In this document: piece after piece, positions 29,900 to 41,378 of the stretch
Numbering within the stretch: the stretch's first letter is position 1
Layout: each line of letters begins with the position of its first letter
Assembly (NCBI GenBank): GCA_009746045.1
Contig: RPFO01001885.1
Span: 217,657 to 281,656 of the forward strand
DNA: 64,000 nucleotides
Source of the DNA: Mesostigma viride
Lineage: Eukaryota; Streptophyta; Mesostigmatophyceae; Mesostigmatales; Mesostigmataceae
Direction: 5' to 3'
Made by a program: the position numbers and the translations under genes
Notes under the pieces: generated by a model
Databases searched by the model: none
Seen by the model: only the letters and a program-made list of their open reading frames with translations
Told to the model about the DNA's origin: nothing

Positions 29900-32690
29900 T
29901 AATGCTTTAATATAGTGATAATCAAGAATTCGAAAAATGCCCGCCTGAAGGTCCATTATCATGCAATTGATAGTCAAAATTAAAATCAAGATTAAATTCT
30001 TCTCTCGTCACCATCCCCTTCCTTACTCTCCCATACCACTTGGGCAGCCTAAGGTGCACCATATGGGGTGGTCCCACGGAGAATGGGGTAGATTTTTGCT
30101 ACAAAAAAAATGGTAATATCAGCCTCTTTAAATTTTCATTCGGCCGATCGTGAAAAATCGTGCGAAATCGTGCGAAATCGCGCAAAATTTGCTGAAATTG
30201 ACCAAAACCTGGCCGAAAAAGTGCGTATTCATGCCAAAAAGTTTGTTTGTTATAAAAATTACGACGTGTAAAAAATGCGTGAATTCATGTGAAATTTTTC
30301 AAGGGTCTCTGTGCAGTTAGAGCCTTCGTGTAAAATTATGCGATTTAAATTTCAATCTTGTGTATTCGTGTGAAATTGTGCAAAAATCGTGCGAAAATCA
30401 CGCGAAATTGTGCAAAGTTTTGCGGGCGTTCTCAAATCGCCAGAAAAAAAATTCGAAATAAAAAGTCGAAAACAGTGTTTTTTTGTAGCAAAATGCGCGA
30501 AAAACAACTCGATTCTCCGCGGGACCACCCTATCCTATAGCACAACAGGGGCAACCGTTTTGTACGCTGCGTTTCTAGAACAACCCTGCAAAATGAGTGT
30601 CATAAAATGAAACGTCTTCAAGAACCTTAGGCACTCCCTCGAAACTGTTTCGAACAACCTTTGTCGTCAGAGCCCTTCTTGGCTCGCGTCGGCGTAGGCT
30701 TCTTGGTCCTCAGTGCCAGATGAGTTATCACTTATCAAATATCGATATTCTCCTTATGGTCGGGCAATCTGCGCCAGCTCGGGCATCCAGTTTTGTTACG
30801 GGGCGTCTGCTGCCGCGTTTGCTGCGAATGCGGACGCGTTTAGTGGTCATATTTGCATGGAACATGGACCTTGTAGTCATGGCAGATCATGCATTATGCA
30901 GCTATGGCGGGCTGTGCCTGTAGAGTATTAGGATGTGTGAGATATGAGGGTTCCGGCCAGCAGAATCTGGTAAGGTCGTGATAGAGGCAGGTATGGCAAC
31001 GTATGTCATTTGCACGAAAATCTGTCGCTATTTGTCTTCACTTGACGAGTGTATCAGTGCCTCTTGCAGCAGCTGTTTCCATGCCTGCTGTATGAGTGGT
31101 ATGGGCCCCAAATGTGCTCAGTGTATGGTGTTTCTTGGAGTATACCATGCTGTCAGTGCAGGTTTGGCACCTTTTATTGTATCCCAGCACTTTTGGCAGT
31201 CCTATGTGGCTGCATACAAAGCATTATACAGTGACAGTGGCATGGCATGGACGCGCGCGAAACCCACACGCGTTAGTGAGCGTTCAGATCGGCTATCTGT
31301 GCGCGGTCTGACCCAAGGAATGCATGTTTGCACTATCCAATGACATTGTCCAATTTTGATAGCGAGGTTCTTGACCCTCCCTATAGGTGTAATATATAAT
31401 GAAGGTGCTCTTGCTTGCCTAAAAATGATTAACTTTTCGCCAACTTTGGCAGCAAGTTATGTCTTGCAAACCACTTTACGGCCTCATGATATTATTGCAT
31501 CTATTCTGAAAGCTGTAGATAGATAGATCTGGCATCTTAGTTGGGGGTATTTGGACTTGTGACCTATGGTTTATGATTTTTTCCATTTTCAGGGGTCTAA
31601 AAATGAAAAAAAAACATTCCTGGAGTACAAGTTGAAGGCCCCCGCGACTGTACGCCATGCAATAGGACCCTACTCTATCAATCCCTTCCGTTCGACACCA
31701 AAGATATCGGCGTCTTTGGGCCAAGGTGAGCCGAAGGCCTACATCCAGACGATCTCCAAAAGGCGCCGACTTTTGCCCAACGGAAAAGTCGCAAAGGACA
31801 GGTGGCGACAACGAGGGTACCTGAAAAGACCGCCGGAAGTACGAAACCTTTGCCACAGGATCCTTCGAAGGGGGACCTTTTTATTAGCAGAATATGCAGT
31901 ACGTTCTTGTGTTGATCGGCATCATCATGGGGCACGTAATCGATTTGGTTTATTGACAGTAGGTTGACAGTAGGTTATCATGCGTTTCAGGACCTGAGTT
32001 CAGGGAAGTTTTCACTCACCATTACATGCTTGATGGTGCCATAGACCCTAGCCAACTGCCTCACACTCATGCACTACGTGTGTGGGAAATGTATCAGAAA
32101 CATATATGGAAACATACATGGAGACCTCCATGTACGTTTCTGATACAAACCTACACAGCCTCCTGTATTCAAACCTACACAGCCTCTAACAATCAGCATC
32201 ATCACACTATGGCAGGTCAACTGACTGAGGGATTCAAGCATCTAAGAAGGGTGTTTTAGGAAGGGGCCAAGCCATGGTCAAGAAAGAGCATGAATAATGC
32301 AAAAAGAATGTGCTGCACAAGCTGGAACGTATATATAAACGTCAGACATCGATAAGAAAACGATGCTTCAGCTTTACCTGGCATGGCTGGCGTTACCTTG
32401 GCCCAGGCGGTGGCAGCGAAATGGCGCATTGCGGCACACCAAAGTTGTGCAGCATGGTCACTCTAGAGATTCGGCAATTTCTGGCCCCACCCTCGCACGT
32501 TTACGAGAACAACCCTTTACTAATCCCTCAATAATTGTCGGAAAGATCATTGCTGTCAGTGTTCTATCATCCCGGCGGCCTGATCCCATTTTTTACCGGC
32601 AAGAACGCTGCCGACACATATCAAATGGCATTCCCGCCAAACAAAAATTGGGCTATGTCATCTTTAGGACGTATAAAGTCTATTCCCTAA
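29900..32690. other. No supported gene; AT-rich with degenerate CGTGCGAAATC repeats
   Basis: 30140-30420 holds imperfect CGTG(C/A)GAAATC units. A 133-codon frame at 31566-31967 has protein-like stretches (ISKRRRLLPNGKVAKDRW) but no recognised domain. Its upstream 190 bp recur in inverted orientation at about 49800-49990, so it lies in a dispersed repeat. 32010-32260 resembles (inverted) 53480-53640. I see nothing else. Confidence 0.4.
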
Positions 32691-32695
32691 GTTAA

Positions 32696-34414
32696 CACGT
32701 CGTTTGTACCGACTCAGTCCTCTGGAGAGGACTGAGTTGACCAACTTTGAGATCATGTAGCAGAAAGGGCAGGAGGGTACCCCATATGTTTGAGGTGCCT
32801 AATAGCAGTTAATATCTTGCTCTGTGTCTGGAATATGTGTAAAAAATCATACATGGACCGGATCATGTCGAATTTTACTCGGGTGTTGACCCTTACTCGC
32901 GATTTGGCACTTTTTGATGTATAGGTGTGTATGAAAAAAATAAATCAATTCCATATGCATGCACAAAAATCTTAAACATGTGCAAAATAAAGTTCTTGAA
33001 ACGTGGCAAAAAACTGGGCTCAATTTGGCCACTGCCACTGCCTGAAACACGCCAAAAACTGCCAGTCCTCTGGAGAGGACTGAGCCTTTGCTAGCAAAAT
33101 GCTAGCATGTAAGTGCGGTCATACTACACACCACCGTGGCCACCAACCATCCCAATCAACTCATTTCCCTTCAAGCATAACAGGACAACACACTTGCGTC
33201 ATCATATTGCAGTTATACTATATACCTTATCATGTGTGAGAGCCTATGCCTGCACGTAGGGAATGGGTTTGGATACCTACCAACAAAGGGTTATATTATA
33301 AGTGTCAACCACCAATATAATGGGTAGATTAAGCATAGTTCATTTGTTTCTAACATAGATATGGCTAAAACTGTTTTGCATTGCCATGGTGTGGCCAACA
33401 TAGTTGCTGGCACCTGATGGCAGTGGTTTATCACCAAGACTTTTCACTCACCCGCGTAAGCTTGAAAGCACCCTTGATGCAACCCATGGCCACATAACCA
33501 TGCAGTATAAACGAAGCATAGGAATAACTAACATCTATGAAGGTGTTCAAACCTGTACAGCTCCTAAAAACCTGCACAACTACACTGGGGTCAGGCAAAC
33601 GCCTGGTAACATCATCTGAAAATGGGGTTTTAGAGAGGGGCAGGCAACGGTCAAGAAAGAGCATCAAGACTTGAACCTGACAACTCCTTGCAAGCTTACA
33701 CTCATGTACAAACATTAAGAAGCGATGAGGCGACGATATTCCAGCTTTACCAGGCACGGACGGCGTTACCTTGGCCCAGGCGGTGCCCGCAAAACTGGCA
33801 CTTTGCGGTACACAAACCATGACGTGACAGAGAGGTCGAAATCATCAAATCTATGCTTGCCACTCAATTTATTCTAATACTATGCACGATAAAGGTAGAA
33901 AGAAACCTATAAACCCTCGAACTTGCGCTGGAACGCAATCACAGTCGTCAATTCCGTCGACCTGTCTGATCGCAGTTTTTTCTAGCAAGAACAGCGCCGA
34001 CACCTGCTTAATCGAATCCCCGCTAGCCAAAAGTTGAGTTGTATCATCTATAAGACATATAAAAGCTATTTACTGAGTTTGGCCAGCTAACTCTTCCGCA
34101 AACGTAAACTGCATGCATGGGCGCAAGCCGCCATGGCTAGGTCGTGCATTTCCGGAACGCACGTTTCACGGGAAAAAGTACCCTTACCACCTGTACTTTG
34201 ACTGTACATTTGACCGCTCATACCAAATCCAAAAAAATCCCAAAAATATGTCCAAGAAAGATCTTTTCACGTAGTATTTGAATAAATTTTGAGAGAATTT
34301 TTTTGTCAAACATTCTGACCGGGGCGAATTTTCTACGAAACCCAAAAACTCGATCCTCTGGAGAGGACTGAGTTCAACTCAGTCCTCTCCATAGGACCGG
34401 ATACAAACGACGTG
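32696..34414. mobile_element. piggyBac-type MITE, 1,719 bp, copy A
   Basis: TTAA flanks both ends (32692-32695 and 34415-34418). The 13-bp terminal inverted repeat CACGTCGTTTGTA is perfect. Just inside each end sits a CTCAGTCC/GGACTGAG palindrome (32713-32736; 34351-34385). The body matches, in reverse orientation, the element at 38639-40358, which has almost the same length, and the truncated copy from 58650. No ORF of significance. TTAA duplication is diagnostic of the piggyBac superfamily; the element must be mobilised in trans. Confidence 0.88.
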
Positions 34415-34418
34415 TTAA

Positions 34419-37342
34419 GCCAGCAAGTTCAAACGAAAACATTACTGCCATGCATGAATGCAAGCCGCCATGGCCAGGTCGTCGTTTTCCGGAATGCACG
34501 TTCGACGTGGAAAAGTACCCTGACGCCCTGTACTTTGACCGTTGAGTACACCTGTTAAACGTGGTCCAAATATAGCAAACGCTAGTATGGTGCTGATGAG
34601 CAACTTCATTCTTCTCAGCTAAACGTTTCCGAATTCCCAAAAGTATTCTTGGCATTTGGTCGCTCGAGAAGATGCTGATGCATCGCCTACAGCTGAAGTT
34701 TTTGCGAAAATGGGCAGCAAGACCATTAAGGGTTTTTAAAAATGTAACTTGTAACCCTACATCAGTTGTTGTCACAAATGCCCTAGTGCGGATCGCATTC
34801 AATCCGTCGACGGTTCCTACAGTCGCTAGGGTGCCCGCGGCGGGAAGTCGTGTTCCCTCTTATCTCTTTTCCAAACAGTTTTGATGAGCCTCTGCCTGGC
34901 TTTTAAGTACAGATTGACGGCCTTTAATACATGCTCTTGAGCAGATGTAATGTATGAATGCATGCTCTTGAGCAGATGACCATAACAAACGAGGAGGAGG
35001 AAGTTCTTTCTACCCCTTAAAGTTGGAGACAGCCAAAATTGATTTTGATTGTATTAAGAATATAGAACTTGACCAACCAACTATGGTTAGCACAACGCTG
35101 CCCACTGGGCAAAAAAGACCAACTAGGTCTTGATGTCACTTGGCCAATGAGACCAAGTTGCACAATCAACTAGATTGCGTCTTTAGGTTACCAACGTGGC
35201 AGACATGCCCTACCACTACATAGGGGACCAATGAGGCGAGGTAACAATTTCGTCCCTTTGCACTTACATTTGTGTATCACTACAGTAGTATGCATCACTG
35301 TCAATAACAGCCGTAGGATGTGACGGTGCTACCCTTGACTGTCTGATCATCACACACACATTTCCACATGCATCTGCATGCCCATCCAGCCTGTGGTCTA
35401 GCAATTATAGCTCCTTGGTTAACTTAACCAGTGAAGTTTTGCATGTCGAATGACCCACATACGCATGGCATGTAAAAATTGCCCTCATGGCAAACATCAA
35501 CGGCCGGCGCGGCGCGACGCCAAACTAAACGCCACAATTTGACTTTTGTTACTTTGTTGTCAAAACTTATGTTTTGCAACGATGTAGTCTAATTGCAAAA
35601 GGTCCATAGGCCTTGGCTACCAACGACTTAATAATTAACAATTCACCATCAACGCAATGTGCATGATGTATAGGAGTGTTGGTATCCCTGACACATTATA
35701 AGTAAAACAAAAGTTGGAATACAGCTGGCAATGCAGCTGTATCATCTTGCATGTGGCGGCATGCTTATCGGTTATGATACGTGGGTATAGTTTTTTCTTT
35801 CCGTCTGTTGTGGAAGCCACCGAGGTCATTCTTCCTAACTTTCCTAACGATTGGCATTGCAATGATCGATCGGACCTCTTGCATTTCTGCCCGGCATCCC
35901 ACGCTATCTTTGGCAACGGCATGGTCACGGTCCCACAGAGGAAGCTGAGGCTGGCAACTATTACGCTGATTTTGCCGTCCATTTGCGGGACACACCTCTC
36001 ATCGGCCACGTGAACAAAGGCGATCATGTTGATGATCTGACTGCGAGCGTGCAGGAAGCAGAAGCTGGAGGTGACTTGAAGGTGTGTCTCGAAACAGTCT
36101 TTAGGTAGCGGTAGAAACCTCGGTATATGTAATCAATCATGCAGTACGATTACATGCATATTTATTAGATCCACTAATGCAGTATATTTTATGCGGTAGA
36201 GCCCATTTTCAGAAGAACCAAAGGTTTGAAGAAGAGAGCGAAGCCAATTTTTTTGGAGCCAATTTATTTGTTTGGTGCGTGTTCGAAGAGCGGACGTGCT
36301 TCGAGCATTTCCATTGGCATCTACTATTTGGACGGTGGACCTGAGCGCAAAACTTAGAAATCTGCGGCTAATATGTGTTTTTCCAATGTCTCTCTGTTCA
36401 TGGTTTTCGATGATATCTCGATAACCTGCAAGGGCAAGCACATACGGGCAGCATGCTGCAAGCATTGCACGACACAAGACCTGTTAATCCCTCGACCGTC
36501 TCTGTCTGGTGCATAAAAACAGCCACGAATTGCACCATAAGCCACAAGAGCCCCCATCCAGGCTAATGGGTTTTTTCTAGGCCATACTAGGAACCAAGCA
36601 TGCACACAGGTACCTAGGGCGACTTGGGGGTCTAATGGGTGGTCCCAGTACAACGTCCCTCTGCTCTTTAAATGGCAGCCACCCTCAGGTGGGTACGGCG
36701 AGTGTGTGACACGTTTGTAGTGCACTGATGCATGCATGGGCCCCTTCCTCCATGAGCTGACCCTGGGATTGATTTCGTAGGCACATGTACTATCTAGAAT
36801 ACCTGCTTCACAATTTACTACCTACGATGACATCTTAGCACTTATATTTGTAACCCCAGGGACTCATCAGCTGGTGCTAAGTAAATATTACTGCTTTTTC
36901 GCTACCTGTACTCAGACAGCCGTGTTGGTCAGTACGGCACCGTGGGGTCAACAATACGGCCCGTACTGCCGTATTTTTGGCATTGCCGTATTTCGCCGTA
37001 CGAAAACATGCTTTCAGTTTGGGTTTTTGGCAATTTCGGGTTGTTACACTAAAGTGGGCGTAACTTTCACGTTACTCGTCAGAATTAACTCCTTTTGCCC
37101 AGGCTTAAAAAAAGCCAGTGAGATGCTTTACGAGATAGCATCCATAAAGCTGAAGTTTGTTGTCTTCATATAACTCAGAATTTACATGACACATGTATGT
37201 TGGGGGGTTGAATGGAAATGAACCCCGCCATACCCCCATGCACTCATGTAACTTGTAGGCTTAGAGATCGACAACCAACATCAACTCCGTTTGCGGTATC
37301 TTGTAGTGCATTTCAAGCTCTTTAATTTGAGCCAAAAAAGGG
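34419..37342. other. No supported gene
   Basis: Contains CATGCTCTTGAGCAGATG twice (about 34930 and 34962) and GTACGG-type palindromic repeats at 36935-37005. The minus-strand frame at 35635-36027 (130 codons) has no recognised domain. Nothing else stands out. Confidence 0.35.
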
Positions 37343-38541
37343 TTAACCCTTGGATCGTACTGTCCCCTATTCATAGTGGCCAGTTTAACTCGTCCCTACG
37401 AATAGGGGACAGATGGGAAGCGGCGCGGCGCTAATGCCAGTAGACATTTCTGTGATATTTTTAGGTCTGCTGCTAGAGCTAGATGTGTTCTACGCCCCAA
37501 TACCGGACATCACTATGTTCAGACCAGGTTTACAGAGACTAATTCAGGGCCAAAGTACAGGGGGTACCCAGATCCACCGGGACGAAAGTGAATGTAAAAT
37601 AATTACGTACATGCAAATTCGAGGCCATGGCGGTGCAGAAAACTGATTGGTGTAGGAGCATCGATGCATGGATTCGTTCCAAATTTTGTAAGCATGATAA
37701 CGACAGGCTCGAGCTACCATGGTCCGGATTCTCCCGATTTCTGGCCTGCGCTGGTTGTCTCTTTGATGATGTATACGTTATTAAGATGCTATTGCCGCAG
37801 TGGCGCAACAACTACTGCTTCGTTAAATCATCTTGGACTGGGTTTTACTGCGTCAATGCGCGTTTATTGTGACGGGAGTGACGATGAAGCTAGCACTTGT
37901 TACAAGCGGCTTGGTCACTGAATATTTCTCATTGAGTACATTTCTTACGATGTATTTTGAATATTTCATTAGTGTCGTGGGCCAGAAAAGTCTCAACGCA
38001 TTGGTCCTGTCGTCAGCTTGCTAGCTGTCTGTTAGCCTTATTTTTGCGGTTTGTACCTGGCGCAGTTTAGTGTCCCTGCGGTTACCGTCTACAAGGTAAA
38101 GTCGTCCTATAATTCGGTAAGTAATCTATGACTCATTGTTGAAGGTTTGGGATGTCAAAGTCGCTTCTTTACCACTTTTCTGTAATCTTTTGTGGTAGTG
38201 GTTGCGCAAAACAACCATTAAGGTCAGATTTTCATCCGTTTTGTTCATGATCGGCTGCGTCTGTGCCAAATATACTAGATTAAGGATAGTCGTTACACGT
38301 AAATAAGTTCTATATGGTATCAAGATGGTTTGTACAGCCTAAATTACTCAGTAAAGATGGTGTCCTGGCCAGTTTTTGGTTAGCCTTTTGGCTTTGTTTG
38401 TAATGCAGTTGTGCAGCCACCCCATCTGTCTTCATGTAACACCTGTGGAGGCCCCAGTGCCTTGCTTGCATACAAAAGAAGGTCAATGCAGTGTCTCTGT
38501 GTATTTTCACCTTAGGCAAGCATATGGAGGTCATTTCTTTT

Positions 38542-38631
38542 AAGATCACTGAGCTCCCAAGAAGACCAGCATTCGATTGAATACAATAAGTGGAGCCCTG
38601 CCACAAATGCAGCAGTTAACAGTGGCCTTAA
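38542..38631 (+). mobile_element. 5' end of rolling-circle-like repeat, split by piggyBac element
   Basis: Starts AAGATCACTGAGCTCCC and matches 11851-11940 and 46603-46692. It ends GGCCTTAA, where the 5.4-kb piggyBac element begins, and continues at 44033 with TTAAGGTTTCTCAATCC. Confidence 0.8.
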
Positions 38632-38638
38632 CCCTTAA

Positions 38639-40358
38639 CTCGTCGTCTGTCCCTGGTCCTCTACGGAGGACTGAGTTGAACTCAGTCCTCTCTAGAGGAC
38701 CGAGTTTTTGGGTTTCGTAGAAAATTCGCCCCGGTCAGAATGTTTGTCAAAAAAATCCTCTCAAAATTTATTCAAATACTACGTGAAAAGATCTTTCTTG
38801 GACATATTTTTGGGATTTTTTTGGATTGGGTATGAGCGGCTAAATGTACGGTCAAAGTACAGGTGGTAAGGGTACTTTTCCACGTGAAACGCGAGTTCCG
38901 GAAATGCACGACCTAGCCATGGCGGCTCGCGCCCATGCATGCAGTTTACGTTTGCGGACGAGTTAGCTGCCCAAACTCAGGAAATAGATTTAACATGCCC
39001 TAAAGATGATAAAAATCAATTTTTAGCTCGCGGGGATGCGATTTACCCGGTGTCGGCACTGTTCTTGCTGGAAAAAACTGCGATAAGGCAGGTCGACGGA
39101 ATTGATGACTGCGCTTGCTTTCCGGCGTAATTTCAATGGCTGATAGGTTTCTTTCTACATTTTAACATGCATTGTATAAGAATAAATTGAGTGACAGTAT
39201 AGATTTGATGATTTCGACCATTCTGTCACGTCATGGTCTATGTGCCGCAAAGTGCTACTTTTGCTGGCACCGCCTGGGCCAAGGTAACGCCAGCCATGCC
39301 AGGTAAAGCCGGATAATCGTTGCCTCTTCGTTTCTTGATGTTCGTACATGAGTTTAAGCTTGCGAGGCGTTGTCAGGTTCAAGTCTTGGTGCTCTTTCTT
39401 GACCGTTGCCTGCCCCTCTCTAAAACCCCCTTTTCAGATGATGTTAGCAGGCATTTGCCTTAACCCAGTGTAGTTGTGCAGGGTTTTAGGAGCTGTGCAG
39501 GTTTAAACACCTTCGTAGATGTTAGTTACTCTCTTGCTACGTTCATACTGCATGATTGTGTGGCCACGGGCTGCGTCAAGGGTGCATTCAAGCTTTTACG
39601 GGTGAGTGAAAAGTCTTGGTGACAAACCACTGCCATCATGTGCCAGCAACTATGTTGGCCACATCATGGCAAGGCAAAACAGTTATAGCCATATCTATTA
39701 TTGTTAGAAACAATGGAAATATGCTTAACCTACCCATTATATTGGTGGTTGACACTTATAACAAAACCCTTTGTTGGTAGGTATCCAAGCCCATTCCCTA
39801 CATGCATGCATGGGCTCTCACAACATGATAAGGTATGATATACCTGAAGTATGATGATGCAAGTGTGTTGTCCTGTAATGCTTGAAGGGAAATGAGTTGA
39901 TTGGGATGGTTGGTGGCCACGGTATTGTGTAGTATGACCGCGCTTACATGCTAGCAAAGTTAGCAAAAGCCCCATTCCTCTCCTGAGGACTGAGAGTTTT
40001 TTAATTGTTTCAGGCAGTTGCAGTGGCCAAAGTGAGCCCAGTTTTTTGCCACGTTTCAAGAACTATATTGTTTACATGCCTATATTTTTTCTTCATGCAC
40101 CAGGATTTGATTGAATTTTTCCCACTCGTTCTTATCCCGAAAAATGCAAATTCGCGAGGGGTGCCCAACGTCCGTATAATTTTCAGGTGTTCGGGTCAAG
40201 TTTTCACATATGCAGTATTTTTGCCAACAAAATGACATCTAGTACACCCCCGATCCACATCAAAACATTTGGGATGGACCCCCCACATAGTCGCAACACG
40301 CGGTTGAAAATTGTCAACTCAGTCCTCCTGTGAGGACTGAGTTGGGACAGACGACGAG
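38639..40358. mobile_element. piggyBac-type MITE, 1,720 bp, copy B, nested
   Basis: TTAA lies at 38635-38638 and 40359-40362, with the perfect 15-bp terminal inverted repeat CTCGTCGTCTGTCCC. The body is the reverse complement of copy A (32696-34414), with many substitutions. It sits at bases 4-7 of the left terminal repeat of the 5.4-kb element, separating CCC from the rest. Palindromes GGACTGAGTT-N-AACTCAGTCC (38668-38688) and CTCAGTCC...GGACTGAG (40318-40341) mark its two ends. Confidence 0.9.
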
Positions 40359-40720
40359 TTAAATGGTAGAAACTCAGTTCTACAAAACGAGTTGCACATC
40401 TTTGCACATTTCTTGTCTATGGCCTAAAAACAATTTCTGGCCACCCCTTGGTACCAAGCATGCATATATGTTGATTTTCATGGGGGATAGGTCACTGGTC
40501 CCAAATCAGTTACTTTTGGGTGCTATAAATAGCGCCAACCCCAGGGGCGTACGGAAAATCGGGATTTGACATGTATACAATGCAATATCTGTTGTGTTAC
40601 AATGTAGTTGGCCCTGGAATTTCAAAGGCAGATGAAAACAATCCTAGGAAGGCCATAGGAACACTGACTTCATGAAATGTTGCCGAGCTCTACACGCCAC
40701 GTAGCAAAAAGTCAATAATA

Positions 40721-40746
40721 ACTCAGTCCGTTTAAACGGACTGAGT
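40721..40746. repeat. Perfect 26-bp palindrome of the CTCAGTCC family
   Basis: ACTCAGTCC followed by a GTTTAAAC centre and GGACTGAGT; every base pairs. It is a subterminal hairpin of the 5.4-kb piggyBac element. Confidence 0.95.
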
Positions 40747-40974
40747 TTTTTTGCCACAATTTGCTAACAAACCAATGAAAAACTTTATTCCATATGGCAT
40801 AAACATGTGGCAAGACACACAAATGCACAAAATTGTCAAGCCCAGGTATTGGCACAAGACACCATGCCATAAAACACACGAACATGTGCCAGCATAAACA
40901 TGCGCGCGTGGCGGTATAGCCCAAGGTCTAACCCTATGCTAAGGTGACCTATACAGCTACTTGGCTACCATCTA

Positions 40975-41378
40975 CAGAGGAGTCTCACATCCGTGGGACA
41001 GCAGTGGGACAATTTCACGTAGGTGGGACACCCAAGCTCACGTAGGTGGGACACCCCATTTTCCCAAACTCACCTGGGTGGGACACCCCATTTCCCCAAA
41101 CTCACTTAGATGGAACACCCCATTTTACCAAACTCACATAGGTGGGACACCCCATCTTCCCAAACTCACGTGGGACACCCCGTTTCCCCAAACTCACCTA
41201 GGTGGAACACCCCAATTTCACGTAGGTGGGACACCCCAACTCACATAGGTGGGACACCCCGTTTTCCTAAACTCAGGTAGGTGGGACATGATTTCACCAA
41301 GGTGGGACGTCCCACCTTCGTGCATTTGTCCCAAGTCCGCCGGATTGGGATGCGTCCCACGGATGTGTGACTCCACTG
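40975..41378. mobile_element. Tc1/mariner-like MITE, 404 bp, inserted in the transposase stop codon
   Basis: Ends CAGAGGAGTC and CAGTGGAGTC continue as a 25-bp inverted repeat with two mismatches (shared core CACATCCGTGGGAC) and are flanked by TA (40973-40974; 41379-41380). The interior (41018-41330) is a minisatellite of about 27-30 bp built on GTGGGACACCCC, apparently grown from the inner end of the terminal repeat. Removing it and one TA restores TCA-TAG on the minus strand, the natural stop of the piggyBac transposase. Confidence 0.85.

Noticed and set aside
31566-31967. 133-codon ORF with basic stretches
   Set aside because: Upstream part is a dispersed repeat found inverted near 49.8-50.0 kb; no recognised domain or splice signals.
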